From contig SUSV01000001.1 of assembly GCA_015063245.1 (NCBI GenBank), positions 1-64,000 on the forward strand: a DNA stretch of 64,000 nucleotides, written 5' to 3'. Shown here piece by piece: positions 35,733 to 44,302 of this stretch. Source of the DNA: Thermoplasmata archaeon. Its GTDB lineage: Archaea > Thermoplasmatota > Thermoplasmata > Methanomassiliicoccales > Methanomethylophilaceae. Numbering within the stretch: the first letter of the stretch is position 1; every line of letters begins with the position of its first letter. The notes beneath the pieces were generated by a model that worked only from the letters and a program-made list of their open reading frames with translations, did no database searches and was not told the DNA's origin. Made by a program: the position numbers and the translations under genes.

Positions 35733-36272
35733 TCACCAGTTGGTAGCCCTGACCTCGAAGAAGGACTGGGCGTGCTTGCACACGGGACAGAAGGCGGGTG
35801 CCTCCTCGCCGACGTGGATGTATCCGCAGTTGCGGCATTTCCACATGACGACCTTGTCCTTCTTGAAAACGATTCCGTCCTCGATGTTCTTCAGGAGTGC
35901 AAGGTATCTCTCCTCGTGCTCCTTCTCGATAGCTCCGACCATCTCGAAGAGCTTCGCGATCTCCGTGAATCCCTCTTCCTTCGCAGTCTCTGCGAACTCC
36001 TTGTACATCGTTGTGTGCTCGTAGTTTTCTCCCTCTGCCGCGGCCTTGAGGTTCTCGACCGTCTTGGGGACCTTTCCGTCGTGGAGCTGTTTGAACCAGA
36101 TCTTCGCGTGCTCCTTCTCGTTCTCCGCTGTCTCGAGGAAGATATCTGCGATCTGCTCATATCCCTCTTTTTTCGCCTGGGAGGCGAAGTAGGTGTACTT
36201 GTTCCTCGCCTGACTCTCTCCGGCGAATGCGGCCATGAGGTTGGCCTCTGTCTTCGATCCTTTTAGTTCCAT
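35733..36272 (-). CDS. rbr: Rubrerythrin
   Basis: 179 residues. A peroxidase that protects anaerobes from hydrogen peroxide. The N-terminal four-helix di-iron domain has the glutamate ligand in AGESQAR and the ENEKEHAK motif, repeated later as [11 protein letters not shown]. The C-terminal rubredoxin domain has C146, C149, C162 and C165. Its promoter is shared with the divergent alkyltransferase gene; a TTAATTAC-like box lies upstream. Confidence 0.96.
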   Translation of the reverse strand: MELKGSKTEANLMAAFAGESQARNKYTYFASQAKKEGYEQIADIFLETAENEKEHAKIWFKQLHDGKVPKTVENLKAAAEGENYEHTTMYKEFAETAKEEGFTEIAKLFEMVGAIEKEHEERYLALLKNIEDGIVFKKDKVVMWKCRNCGYIHVGEEAPAFCPVCKHAQSFFEVRATNW

Positions 36273-36373
36273 AGTATAACCTCGGTGCTTAGTATGGCCG
36301 TTGTGTAATTAAGGTTTTATCCGAACCGTTTCGCCCGCTTGGGTAAATATACCTATGAGTGGTTACGATACAC

Positions 36374-36988
36374 ATGCGCGGGCCTTGTATCAGCTCCTTC
36401 CTGACCCTTCTCGGGACCGTCAACATATCCGAAGACGGAGAGGGGATGATCACGGGCGTTTTCCTTCCGTGCTGCAACCTGCCTCCGATGGACCAGTGCG
36501 AGACCGATGCGCTGAGGGAGGCCGCCAAGCAGATCAACCAGTACCTTGCAGGCAAGAGGATGGAGTTCGATCTCGACCTGAGATACGACGGTTCGGATTT
36601 CAGGTCGAGGGTCATGGAGGAGCTCAACAGGATCCCCTACGGAGAGGTGCGCACGTACAAGCAGATCGCCGAGGCGATAGGCTATCCCAACTCGATGCGT
36701 GCCGTCGGGACTGCATGCAGGGAGAACCCGCTCCCGATACTGGTCCCGTGCCACCGCGTCATACCGTCGACAGGAGGGTATGGCAACTATTCGGGAGGAG
36801 CATCATTGAAGAAGAGACTCCTGAACCTGGAGGGAGTGCACCTTGATCGATTACAGAAGGATCATCGAGGAATCAGCAGAGCCAGACTATGCGGAGTTCA
36901 CCTCCAAGCTGATCCCGGGGAAGACGGGGATCAAAGGGGTCAGGGCACCTGCCCTGAAGAAACTGGCGAAGCAGATAGTGAAGGATGA
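36374..36988 (+). CDS. ogt: Methylated-DNA--protein-cysteine methyltransferase with aberrant C-terminus
   Basis: 204 residues as read, of which the first ~155 form a normal O6-methylguanine-DNA methyltransferase: IPYGEVRTYKQIAEAIG, the arginine finger NSMRAVGTACRENP, and the PCHRVIPSTGGYGNYSGG motif with the acceptor cysteine. The expected end is near LLNLEGV. Instead the frame stays open about 50 residues more, overlapping the next repair gene by 146 bases with non-conserved sequence. This suggests a lost stop or an indel. A TATA (AAATATA, about 36345) makes ATG 36374 a leaderless start. Confidence 0.85.
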   Translation: MRGPCISSFLTLLGTVNISEDGEGMITGVFLPCCNLPPMDQCETDALREAAKQINQYLAGKRMEFDLDLRYDGSDFRSRVMEELNRIPYGEVRTYKQIAEAIGYPNSMRAVGTACRENPLPILVPCHRVIPSTGGYGNYSGGASLKKRLLNLEGVHLDRLQKDHRGISRARLCGVHLQADPGEDGDQRGQGTCPEETGEADSEG

Positions 36989-37529
36989 CTGGGAGGACTT
37001 CCTCGAGGAGGAGCCTCTCTGCTACGAGGAGGAGCTGCTCAAGGGATTGGTCATCGCAACCGCTCCGATGGACACGGAGAGGAGAATCGCGTATACTGAG
37101 AGTTTCCTCGGACACATCGACAACTGGGCCACATGCGACTCGTTCTGCGCTGCATGGAAGGTGCCGGAAGGAGACAGGGACAGGATCTACGGATACTTCG
37201 CTTCGCTCATGGACAGCGGGGAATGCTACAGGATGAGGGTCTCCATGGTGTTTAGGATGGACCATTTCATCGATGAGGGTCACGTCAGGGATATACTGCA
37301 GGACATAGTGGACTGCACCTGCGAGGAGTACTACTGCAGGATGGGCGCGGCATGGGCCGTGTCGTTCTGCTACATCAAGTTCCCGGACATCACCACAGAG
37401 TATCTGAGGATGGAAGGAATGGATGACTGGGTATGTAACAAATCCATCCAGAAGATACGCGAATCATACCGTGTCACCGACGCTCAGAAGGAGTTCGTCA
37501 GATCCCTAAAAAGGACGCGCATAAACTGA
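36843..37529 (+). CDS. DNA alkylation repair protein (AlkD-like HEAT-repeat glycosylase)
   Basis: 228 residues from a TTG start with GGAGGGAGTG upstream (36829-36838). An all-helical HEAT-repeat protein; the LxxKLIPGKTGIKGVRAPALKKLAKQ opening, NWATCDSF, and the C-terminal NKSIQKIRESYRV segment fit the AlkD/DUF-type alkylation repair family. Predicted to remove bulky alkylated bases. Coupled to the alkyltransferase gene, so both direct reversal and base excision of alkylation damage are encoded together. No earlier in-frame start exists because of stops at 36808 and 36822. Confidence 0.82.
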   Translation: MIDYRRIIEESAEPDYAEFTSKLIPGKTGIKGVRAPALKKLAKQIVKDDWEDFLEEEPLCYEEELLKGLVIATAPMDTERRIAYTESFLGHIDNWATCDSFCAAWKVPEGDRDRIYGYFASLMDSGECYRMRVSMVFRMDHFIDEGHVRDILQDIVDCTCEEYYCRMGAAWAVSFCYIKFPDITTEYLRMEGMDDWVCNKSIQKIRESYRVTDAQKEFVRSLKRTRIN

Positions 37530-37544
37530 TGCACGCGCCAATAC

Positions 37545-37555
37545 TTATAAAAATT
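37545..37555 (+). promoter_or_regulatory. TATA box of the transglutaminase-like membrane protein
   Basis: TTATAAAAATT, centred 25 bases before ATG 37575. A GCACGCGC motif (37531-37538) sits just upstream in the BRE region. Confidence 0.5.
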
Positions 37556-37574
37556 AGGCGAGCATGGGTGACGT

Positions 37575-38627
37575 ATGGACTTCAAGCTCGGCATTTTCTT
37601 TGTAATGGCGGTACTAGCTGTCGCTATGTTCCTGCCTATGGTGGATGCCGAAGGGGAGGACCCCGAGCTGTTCACATACAGGTCGCAGCTCGATGAGAAC
37701 GGCATGGCCGTCTACAGAGAGGTCTCTGCGGCCACCGATATCGACGGGGAATCCATGGAGTTCACGATCCCGTTCGAGCCCACGATGCTCTTCATCGCCG
37801 AGGAGGCCGCATCAGAATATGCGGACAGGACCGTGCAGAACGCGCTCGCCGCAGTGTATCTCTCGAACCCGATGATCCCCTACCTCTGGAACTATCCCGT
37901 GACCAAGATCGCCGTCGATCCTACCGTCGCAGAGAAGGGAAGCGAAGGCACCATATACTACGAGGTTGAGAGCGTTGCGTTCACCCTCGCGGTGCCCGAA
38001 GGAATCACAGCGGAATCCATGAAGGAGCTGGAGGATGCCCTCAAGAAGGTCAGCATCAAAGGGGACACGGACGGCAAGAAGGTCAAGAGCATAATGTCGT
38101 ACATCGACGGGCTGTCCTACAAGAAGGACGAGGACGGCAGGATCAGCAACATCTACGATGCGGTCGTCAACGGGAAGACCACATCCGCAGGGGCTGCGCA
38201 GGCATTCACTCAGCTGTGCATCCTCAACAACATCCAGTCCATAACGGTAGCAGGAGAGAACATAACCGCTAAGAACGAGGCGGTGAACTTCTGGAACTAC
38301 GTATATCTGGACGACGGTCACAACAAAGGGTCCAACGTATGGTACATCGTGGACGCCTTCTATAACGAATCGGCGGGAACCGCCGGGAGCCTCACATTGA
38401 TCAAGTACGACGGCAAGTCCTACTCGATGGGTGCGGCGCTGAAGACGGACCTGGACCTATCCAGTCCGAACGACCTCAGCGCGCCCGATGTGATAGACAA
38501 GAAGTACGTGCCTCCCGAGGAAGGGCCAACCTTCTGGGATGAGTACGGCGAGATGGTATTGATAGCAGTCATCGGAGCTATCCTGGTATTGGGTATGCTC
38601 TATGCGGTGAAAACAGGTAATTTCTGA
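37575..38627 (+). CDS. Surface protein with degenerate transglutaminase-like domain
   Basis: 350 residues. A signal peptide or anchor at residues 4-24, an exported domain, and a C-terminal helix at about 325-345. Residues about 195-260 follow the transglutaminase-like pattern (TTSAGAAQAFTQLC, then NFWNYVYLDD and WYIVDAFY). The catalytic Cys position is Ala and the usual His before the Trp-Asn motif is Asn, so it is probably a pseudo-enzyme. It is leaderless from a clear TATA box. The lonB gene follows 23 bases later, suggesting a shared membrane quality-control unit; that link is inference. Confidence 0.7.
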   Translation: MDFKLGIFFVMAVLAVAMFLPMVDAEGEDPELFTYRSQLDENGMAVYREVSAATDIDGESMEFTIPFEPTMLFIAEEAASEYADRTVQNALAAVYLSNPMIPYLWNYPVTKIAVDPTVAEKGSEGTIYYEVESVAFTLAVPEGITAESMKELEDALKKVSIKGDTDGKKVKSIMSYIDGLSYKKDEDGRISNIYDAVVNGKTTSAGAAQAFTQLCILNNIQSITVAGENITAKNEAVNFWNYVYLDDGHNKGSNVWYIVDAFYNESAGTAGSLTLIKYDGKSYSMGAALKTDLDLSSPNDLSAPDVIDKKYVPPEEGPTFWDEYGEMVLIAVIGAILVLGMLYAVKTGNF

Positions 38628-38650
38628 AAAACGAGGAGAAACGGGGTAAA

Positions 38651-40729
38651 ATGACAGATGTGAAAGAGAAATCCAAGTTGTCGGTCGAGGCATGGGTGGA
38701 TCAGCAGACGTTCCAGACGACTGACGATATCGAGATCCCCAAGATGATGGCGGACCGTGTCATCGGTCAGGACAGGGCGGTCGAGATCATGAAGAAGGCG
38801 GCGCTCCAGAAGAGGCATGTCATGCTGATAGGAGAGCCGGGAACCGGAAAGTCCATGCTGGCCAATTCGATGGTCGAATACCTTCCCAAGGAGGACCTGG
38901 AGGACATCGTTGCATATCATAACCCCGAGGATTTCAACGAGCCCAGGATCAGGACCTTCCCGGCAGGGAAGGGGAAGCAGGTCGTCAACGAGCAGAAGGC
39001 GGCCGCGGCGGCTCAGAAGAACCAGAAGAACACCGCTTACATCTACATATGCATCGCACTGCTGGTCCTCGGACTGGTGGGAGCGATGTTCTACGGATAC
39101 ACGATCGCACTGCTCGCATTCATGGCAGTGTTCCTGATCCTCATCCTCTACAGGAATCCTCTCCAGCAGAGGAACGAGGTCGCGATCGTCCCCAAGGTCC
39201 TGGTAGGGCACGAACCCGGCGATCTCCCGCCGTTCGTCGACGCAACGGGAACACATGCCGGAGCTCTGCTCGGAGATGTCAGGCACGATCCCTTCCAGTC
39301 AGGAGGACTGGAGACCCCGTCCCACGACAGGATCGAGGCCGGATGCATCCATAAGGCCAACAAAGGTGTCCTCTACATGGATGAGATCAACCTCCTCAGG
39401 ATCGAATCCCAGCAGGCCATCCTCACCGCGATGCAGGAGAAGAAGATGTCCATAACCGGACAGTCTGAGAGGTCTTCAGGAGCATTGGTCAAATCGGAGC
39501 CCGTCCCCTGCGACTTCATATTGGTATGCGCAGGAAACCTGGACGCCATCCAGGGAATGCACCCCGCGCTCAGGTCCAGGATAAGGGGATACGGATATGA
39601 GGTCTTCATGGAGACCAACATGCCCGACACCGACGAGAACCGTATGAACCTGGTGAGGTTCGTCGCCCAGGAGGTCAAGAAGGACGAGAAGATCCCCGCA
39701 TTCGACAAGTATGCGGTGGGAGAGATCCTCAAGGAGGGTCAGCGCCGTTCAGGAAAGAAGGGCGAGATCACGCTCAGGATGAGGGAGCTCGGAGGACTGA
39801 TCCGTATCGCAGGAGATATGGCGGTCAACAAGGGCGACAAGGTCGTATCATCGGAGCATGTCATGGCCGCCAGGGCCACAGCGCGCAGCCTGGAGCAGCA
39901 GATCGCGGACAAGCAGATCGAGGGTATGATGAGGTACCAGCTCTTCAGGAACGAGGGTGAGGCCGTCGGACTGATCAACGGTCTTGCGGTGCTGTCCAAC
40001 GGCAACTCCTCGGAGATGTCCGGAATGGTCATGCCCCTCGCAGCGGAGGTCACGCCCGCGCTCAGCAAGAAGGGCGGCAAGATCATCGCCACGGGACAGC
40101 TCGGAAAAATCGCGCAGGAGGCCGTGGATAACATCTCCGCGGTCATCAAGAAGTACACACAGACCGATCTCTCGGAGCTCGACGTCCATCTCGAGTACGT
40201 CGCAGCGTACAACGGAGTGGACGGAGACAGCGCTTCGGTCACGATGGCGACCGTTATCATATCAGCGCTCGAGAACATCCCGATCCGCCAGGATCTGGCT
40301 ATGACGGGTTCCCTCAACGTCAGGGGTACCGTCATGCCCATCGGAGGGGTCACCGCGAAGCTCGAGGCAGCGGCGAACTCTGGAATCAAGATCGCTCTCA
40401 TCCCCAAGGAGAACGAGAAGGACGTCATGATCGACAGGAAGTACTACGACATGATGGAGATCTACACCATGGAGACCCTCCGTGATGTATTCGAGTACGC
40501 GTTCGTGGACTGCCCTGCCAAGCAGAAGTACATGGATGCCCTCCTCCCGCTCAACCCCTCGGGAGAATCCACGGCAAAGAGGATCCCCGTTCCCGAGAGG
40601 TACAAGAAGGACGAGGTGGTGACCGAGGAGACCCCTGCGGACACCGTCGTCGAGACCGTCGAGGAGGAGGCTCCCAAGGAGGAGCCCGAACCCGCAGAGG
40701 TCGTCGTCGAGGTAGAAGTCGAGGAATGA
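38651..40729 (+). CDS. lonB: Membrane-anchored ATP-dependent protease LonB
   Basis: 692 residues. The archaeal Lon: the AAA+ domain has Walker A GEPGTGKS (61-68), interrupted by two membrane helices (about 129-147 and 149-167) as in archaeal LonB. The protease domain has the Ser527/Lys570 dyad (GDSASVT, TAKLE), with the normal 43-residue spacing. A Glu/Pro/Val-rich acidic tail of about 45 residues is added. It degrades misfolded and membrane proteins. Confidence 0.96.
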   Translation: MTDVKEKSKLSVEAWVDQQTFQTTDDIEIPKMMADRVIGQDRAVEIMKKAALQKRHVMLIGEPGTGKSMLANSMVEYLPKEDLEDIVAYHNPEDFNEPRIRTFPAGKGKQVVNEQKAAAAAQKNQKNTAYIYICIALLVLGLVGAMFYGYTIALLAFMAVFLILILYRNPLQQRNEVAIVPKVLVGHEPGDLPPFVDATGTHAGALLGDVRHDPFQSGGLETPSHDRIEAGCIHKANKGVLYMDEINLLRIESQQAILTAMQEKKMSITGQSERSSGALVKSEPVPCDFILVCAGNLDAIQGMHPALRSRIRGYGYEVFMETNMPDTDENRMNLVRFVAQEVKKDEKIPAFDKYAVGEILKEGQRRSGKKGEITLRMRELGGLIRIAGDMAVNKGDKVVSSEHVMAARATARSLEQQIADKQIEGMMRYQLFRNEGEAVGLINGLAVLSNGNSSEMSGMVMPLAAEVTPALSKKGGKIIATGQLGKIAQEAVDNISAVIKKYTQTDLSELDVHLEYVAAYNGVDGDSASVTMATVIISALENIPIRQDLAMTGSLNVRGTVMPIGGVTAKLEAAANSGIKIALIPKENEKDVMIDRKYYDMMEIYTMETLRDVFEYAFVDCPAKQKYMDALLPLNPSGESTAKRIPVPERYKKDEVVTEETPADTVVETVEEEAPKEEPEPAEVVVEVEVEE

Positions 40730-40739
40730 ACCATCCAAA

Positions 40740-40774
40740 GGGCCTCCGGGCCCGATCAAACCCATTATCTTTTT
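40740..40774 (+). terminator. Hairpin and T-run after lonB
   Basis: GGGCC and GGCCC pair at 40740-40753, followed by ATTATCTTTTT ending at 40774. The stem is shorter than in other terminators here. Confidence 0.45.
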
Positions 40775-40781
40775 CCCGCAC

Positions 40782-40801
40782 ATTATTAAAGCACGCGCGT
40801 G
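40782..40801 (+). promoter_or_regulatory. Promoter of the his cluster
   Basis: TATA-like ATTATTAAA (40782-40790), then the palindromic CACGCGCGTG (40792-40801). ATG 40820 lies about 33 bases after the TATA centre, so the transcript has a very short leader. Confidence 0.5.
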
Positions 40802-40819
40802 TTACTATGCACGGTTAAA

Positions 40820-41368
40820 ATGACCTGCAGGGTAGCAAGCATCAAACGTGAGACCAGGGAGACCAATGTTTCCGTGGAGCTCAATCTGGACGGCAGTGGA
40901 CAATTCGATGTCGAGTGCGACATACAGTTCCTCAAGCACATGGTCGAGACTCTGGCGAGATACGCCGATTTCGACATCAAGCTGAAGGCTACCGGGGACA
41001 ACGACCACCACCTGATAGAGGATGTCGCCATCACCTTGGGAAAAGCGCTCAGGGATGCATTGGGAGAGCAGCCCATCGAGAGGATGGCCACTTCCACAGT
41101 AGTCATGGACGATGCAATGGTGATGACCTCCCTGGACCTGGTGGACAGGCCCTACTGCGAGGCAGACTGCCCCGACCCCCTGTACATACACTTCTTCAGG
41201 AGCTTCGCGATGACCGCCGGCATAACCCTGCACATACTGGTCATCCGCGGATTCGATGACCATCACGTCATCGAGGCAGGATTCAAATCCATGGGAAAGG
41301 CTTTGAAGGAGGCCGTGAAGGTCAGAGACACGGAGCTTAGCAACAAGGGTTCCGTCAAGATTCAGTGA
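40820..41368 (+). CDS. hisB: Imidazoleglycerol-phosphate dehydratase
   Basis: 182 residues. Histidine biosynthesis, converting imidazole glycerol phosphate to imidazole acetol phosphate. The manganese-binding DHHLIED and DHHVIEA motifs are both intact, as are [15 protein letters not shown] and SNKGSVK. The first conserved block reads [10 protein letters not shown] where FLDHM is usual. ATG 40820 is chosen; an upstream start at 40799 would overlap the promoter palindrome. First gene of the his cluster, 4 bases from hisF. Confidence 0.94.
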   Translation: MTCRVASIKRETRETNVSVELNLDGSGQFDVECDIQFLKHMVETLARYADFDIKLKATGDNDHHLIEDVAITLGKALRDALGEQPIERMATSTVVMDDAMVMTSLDLVDRPYCEADCPDPLYIHFFRSFAMTAGITLHILVIRGFDDHHVIEAGFKSMGKALKEAVKVRDTELSNKGSVKIQ

Positions 41369-41372
41369 TATC

Positions 41373-42125
41373 ATGCTTACGAAGAGAATCATCCCCTGCC
41401 TCGACATGAGGGGCGGGAAGGTCGTCAAGGGAATCAATTTCAAGAACATCAAAGAGGTCGGAGACCCTCCGACGATGGCGATAGAGTACGAGCACCAGGG
41501 TGCGGACGAGATCACATTCCTGGACATCTCCGCCTCACAGGAGGAGAGGGCCACCATGCTCGACGTCGTTACCAAGACAGCGGAGGGGCTCAACGTGCCT
41601 CTCTGCGTCGGAGGGGGCATTAGGACAGTGCAGGACGTCAGGAACACCCTGAACGCCGGTGCCGACAAAGTTTCCATCAACTCGGCCGCCGTCCTGAATC
41701 CCGACATCATCACCGAATGCTCGGACGCATTCGGATGCCAGTGCATCGTCGTCGCCATCGACGGAAAATGGAAGGACGATCACTGGGAGGTCGTCACCCA
41801 CGGCGGAACCAGATTCACCGGGATAGACGCCATCGAATGGGCGAAGAAGGTCGAGGACCTGGGCGCAGGGGAGATCCTGTACACATCAATGGATGCGGAT
41901 GGAGTCAAGACCGGCTACGACATCAAGCCCACCGGGCTCATCGCCGATGAGGTCAGCATCCCCGTAATAGCATCAGGAGGATGCGGTTCCAAGGAGCACA
42001 TCCTCGAGGTCTTCCAGCAGACCAACGTATCGGCGGCCCTCGCGGCGTCGATCTTCCACTACAAGGAGTACACCGTCCAGGAGGTAAAGGACTACCTGAG
42101 GGACAACGGAGTGTGCGTCAGATGA
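41373..42125 (+). CDS. hisF: Imidazole glycerol phosphate synthase, cyclase subunit
   Basis: 250 residues, TIM barrel. Uses ammonia from HisH to close the imidazole ring and release AICAR. Starts [20 protein letters not shown], with the phosphate-binding VGGGIRT and IASGGCG loops and catalytic aspartates in CLD and SMDADG. HisH is not adjacent. Its stop overlaps the hisIE start (ATGA). Confidence 0.96.
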   Translation: MLTKRIIPCLDMRGGKVVKGINFKNIKEVGDPPTMAIEYEHQGADEITFLDISASQEERATMLDVVTKTAEGLNVPLCVGGGIRTVQDVRNTLNAGADKVSINSAAVLNPDIITECSDAFGCQCIVVAIDGKWKDDHWEVVTHGGTRFTGIDAIEWAKKVEDLGAGEILYTSMDADGVKTGYDIKPTGLIADEVSIPVIASGGCGSKEHILEVFQQTNVSAALAASIFHYKEYTVQEVKDYLRDNGVCVR

Positions 42126-42724
42126 CAGAATTGAAATTCGATGACAAAGGGCTGATCCCGGTCGTCGTGCAGGACTGGATCACGAACGAGGTCCTCATGG
42201 TCGCATGGGCGAACGCGGAGGCCGTCGAGCTGATGAAGAGCACGGGATACACCAACTTCTGGTCCAGAAGCAGGCAGAAGATGTGGAAGAAGGGCGAGGA
42301 GTCCGGACACGTGCAGAAGATCAAATCCATCCAGACGGACTGCGATGCCGATACCCTCCTGGTGAGGGTGGAGCAGACAGGCGTCGCATGCCACCTCGGC
42401 AAGCCGTCATGCTTCGACGAGGTCATCTACGGGGAGACCGATGAGACAATGGCCATCATCCCCGATCTCAGGAGGGTCATAAAGGACAGGCACGAGAACC
42501 CCTCCGACGAGAGCTACACATGCAAGCTCTTCAACGACGAGACACGCATGTGCAAGAAGGTCATCGAGGAGGCCGGCGAGTTCGCGCTCGCCATCAAGGA
42601 CAAGGACACGGATGAGATGGCATGGGAGCTGGCGGACATGATCTACCACACAATGGTCGCCATCGAGAAGACAGGCCTTCCGATGTCGGAAGTCTACAAG
42701 AAGCTCAAGGAGAGGGCCGAATGA
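42122..42724 (+). CDS. hisIE: Bifunctional phosphoribosyl-AMP cyclohydrolase / phosphoribosyl-ATP pyrophosphatase
   Basis: 200 residues. The N-terminal HisI domain (about 1-110) has [18 protein letters not shown], the QTDCDADT zinc/metal motif and [10 protein letters not shown]. The C-terminal HisE domain (about 115-200) has EEAGEFALA and ELADMIYH for the pyrophosphatase. It performs steps 2 and 3 of histidine synthesis. Overlaps hisF by 4 bases and the PHP gene by 4 bases. Confidence 0.95.
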   Translation: MTELKFDDKGLIPVVVQDWITNEVLMVAWANAEAVELMKSTGYTNFWSRSRQKMWKKGEESGHVQKIKSIQTDCDADTLLVRVEQTGVACHLGKPSCFDEVIYGETDETMAIIPDLRRVIKDRHENPSDESYTCKLFNDETRMCKKVIEEAGEFALAIKDKDTDEMAWELADMIYHTMVAIEKTGLPMSEVYKKLKERAE

Positions 42725-43368
42725 GGGCCGACCTCCACACCCACACCGTCTACAGCGACGGGGAGCTGATCCCGGCGGAGCTCGTCCGCAGGGCCATGGT
42801 AAAGGGACACGACCTCATCGCCATCACCGACCATGTCGACATGACCAATGTCGAATGGGTGGTCACCAACATGGTGAAGGCGGTGGACCTCTGCGAGGAT
42901 TACATCAAGGTGATCCCCGGAGTGGAGATCACGCATGTCCCGCCCAAGCAGATCGACAGGGTCGCGAAGCTTGCCAGGAAGTACGGGGCGGAATGGGTCG
43001 TCGTGCACGGGGAGACCGTGACGGAGCCCGTCATGCCCGGTACCAACCGCGCATCGGTGGAGAATCCCGAGATAGACATACTCGCGCACCCTGGATTCAT
43101 CACGATGGAGGAAGCTCAGCTCGCCAAGGACAATGACGTCATACTCGAGGTCACCGGAAGGGCAGGGCACAACATCACTAACGGTCACGTAGTGAACATG
43201 GCAAGGGCAGTCGGCGCGATGATGGTGATCGATTCCGACACCCATCAGCCCGAGAATCTCATGAGCGAGGAGGAGGCGATGATCGTCGCCCTCGGAGCCG
43301 GGATGACCAAGGAGGAAGCGGACCGCGCGCTGCACGTGACTCCTTACGAGATGACGAAGCGCATTTGA
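42721..43368 (+). CDS. PHP-domain phosphatase, likely histidinol phosphatase
   Basis: 215 residues. Metal-binding PHP motifs DLHTHTVYSDG, ITDHVD, HGET, LAHPG and DSDTH are all present. PHP proteins include HisK-type histidinol phosphatases and DNA polymerase-associated phosphoesterases. The tight overlap with hisIE makes histidinol-phosphate the likely substrate, by inference. It is the last gene of the four-gene his cluster. A TATA-like ATTCATATAAATAAAT follows, serving the next gene. Confidence 0.82.
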   Translation: MRADLHTHTVYSDGELIPAELVRRAMVKGHDLIAITDHVDMTNVEWVVTNMVKAVDLCEDYIKVIPGVEITHVPPKQIDRVAKLARKYGAEWVVVHGETVTEPVMPGTNRASVENPEIDILAHPGFITMEEAQLAKDNDVILEVTGRAGHNITNGHVVNMARAVGAMMVIDSDTHQPENLMSEEEAMIVALGAGMTKEEADRALHVTPYEMTKRI

Positions 43369-43428
43369 TGTGCCAGCATCAAAATTCGCCATTCATATAA
43401 ATAAATACAGGAAGGAGAATCAACGCTT

Positions 43429-44211
43429 ATGCCTAAGATTGCAATCATAGGTGGAACGGGCATCTACAATCCCGACACCTTCGAACTCATCGAGAAGGTC
43501 TTCCCCGATACGCCTTATGGGAAACCCTCGGATGAGATCCTCATCGGAAAGATCGCCGGAGTGGAGGTCGCATTCCTTCACCGCCACGGTACCACCGTGC
43601 CCCACCCTCCGTCCACAGTACCCTACAGGGCCAACATGTACGCGCTCAAGGAACTCGGATGCAAGTATGTGATCTCGGCATGCGCTGTCGGATCCCTTCA
43701 GAGGAAGTTCGCAGCGGGCGACCTGGTCATCGTCGACCAGTTCATCGATTTCACCAAGAAGCGCGATTACACGTACTTCGACGATTCCATCACGCACATT
43801 GCCATTCCCGATCCGTTCTGCGATTACCTGAACAACATCTTCGCCGATACGGCAAAGAAGATGGGAATCAAGTACCACGACGGAGGGACATACGTCTGCA
43901 TCGAGGGACCCAGGTTCTCCACCAGGGCCGAGAGCAGGATGTTCAGGCAGTTCGGAGACATCATCGGAATGACCGTGGTCCCCGAATGCCAGCTGGCCAG
44001 GGAGCTCGGCATGTGCTACTGCAGCCTCGCCACCATCACCGACTACGATGCATGGAAGGAGGAGACGGTCGACATCGAGATGGTCAAGAAGACCATGGCA
44101 TCATGCCTCGACAAGGTCATGAAGCTCCTCGAGAACGGACTCCCCAGGATCAAGGACAGGGGATGCTCCGAGTGCGTCAAGGCGGCCAAGGCCTGCGGCG
44201 CGTTGAAATGA
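43429..44211 (+). CDS. mtnP: S-methyl-5'-thioadenosine phosphorylase (or methylthioinosine phosphorylase)
   Basis: 260 residues. Purine-nucleoside phosphorylase family II: IGGTGIYNPDTFE at the N-terminus, RHGTTVPHPPSTVPYRANMYAL, then CIEGPRFSTRAESRMF and TDYDAW. It recycles the methylthioadenosine released by polyamine synthesis. In methanogens relatives can act on methylthioinosine instead, so the exact base is uncertain. Own promoter; ends in a hairpin terminator. Confidence 0.9.
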   Translation: MPKIAIIGGTGIYNPDTFELIEKVFPDTPYGKPSDEILIGKIAGVEVAFLHRHGTTVPHPPSTVPYRANMYALKELGCKYVISACAVGSLQRKFAAGDLVIVDQFIDFTKKRDYTYFDDSITHIAIPDPFCDYLNNIFADTAKKMGIKYHDGGTYVCIEGPRFSTRAESRMFRQFGDIIGMTVVPECQLARELGMCYCSLATITDYDAWKEETVDIEMVKKTMASCLDKVMKLLENGLPRIKDRGCSECVKAAKACGALK

Positions 44212-44216
44212 TCTCA

Positions 44217-44243
44217 GAGGGGGACATCCCCTCATCCTTTCTT
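44217..44243 (+). terminator. Hairpin terminator of mtnP
   Basis: GAGGGG (44217-44222) pairs with CCCCTC (44228-44233), followed by ATCCTTTCTT, 5 bases after the stop. Confidence 0.65.
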
Positions 44244-44302
44244 CCGTTCCTACGGAACGGCAAATCAAACCTGTTAACTACTTGATTTTTTATCTAAGGG
44301 AC

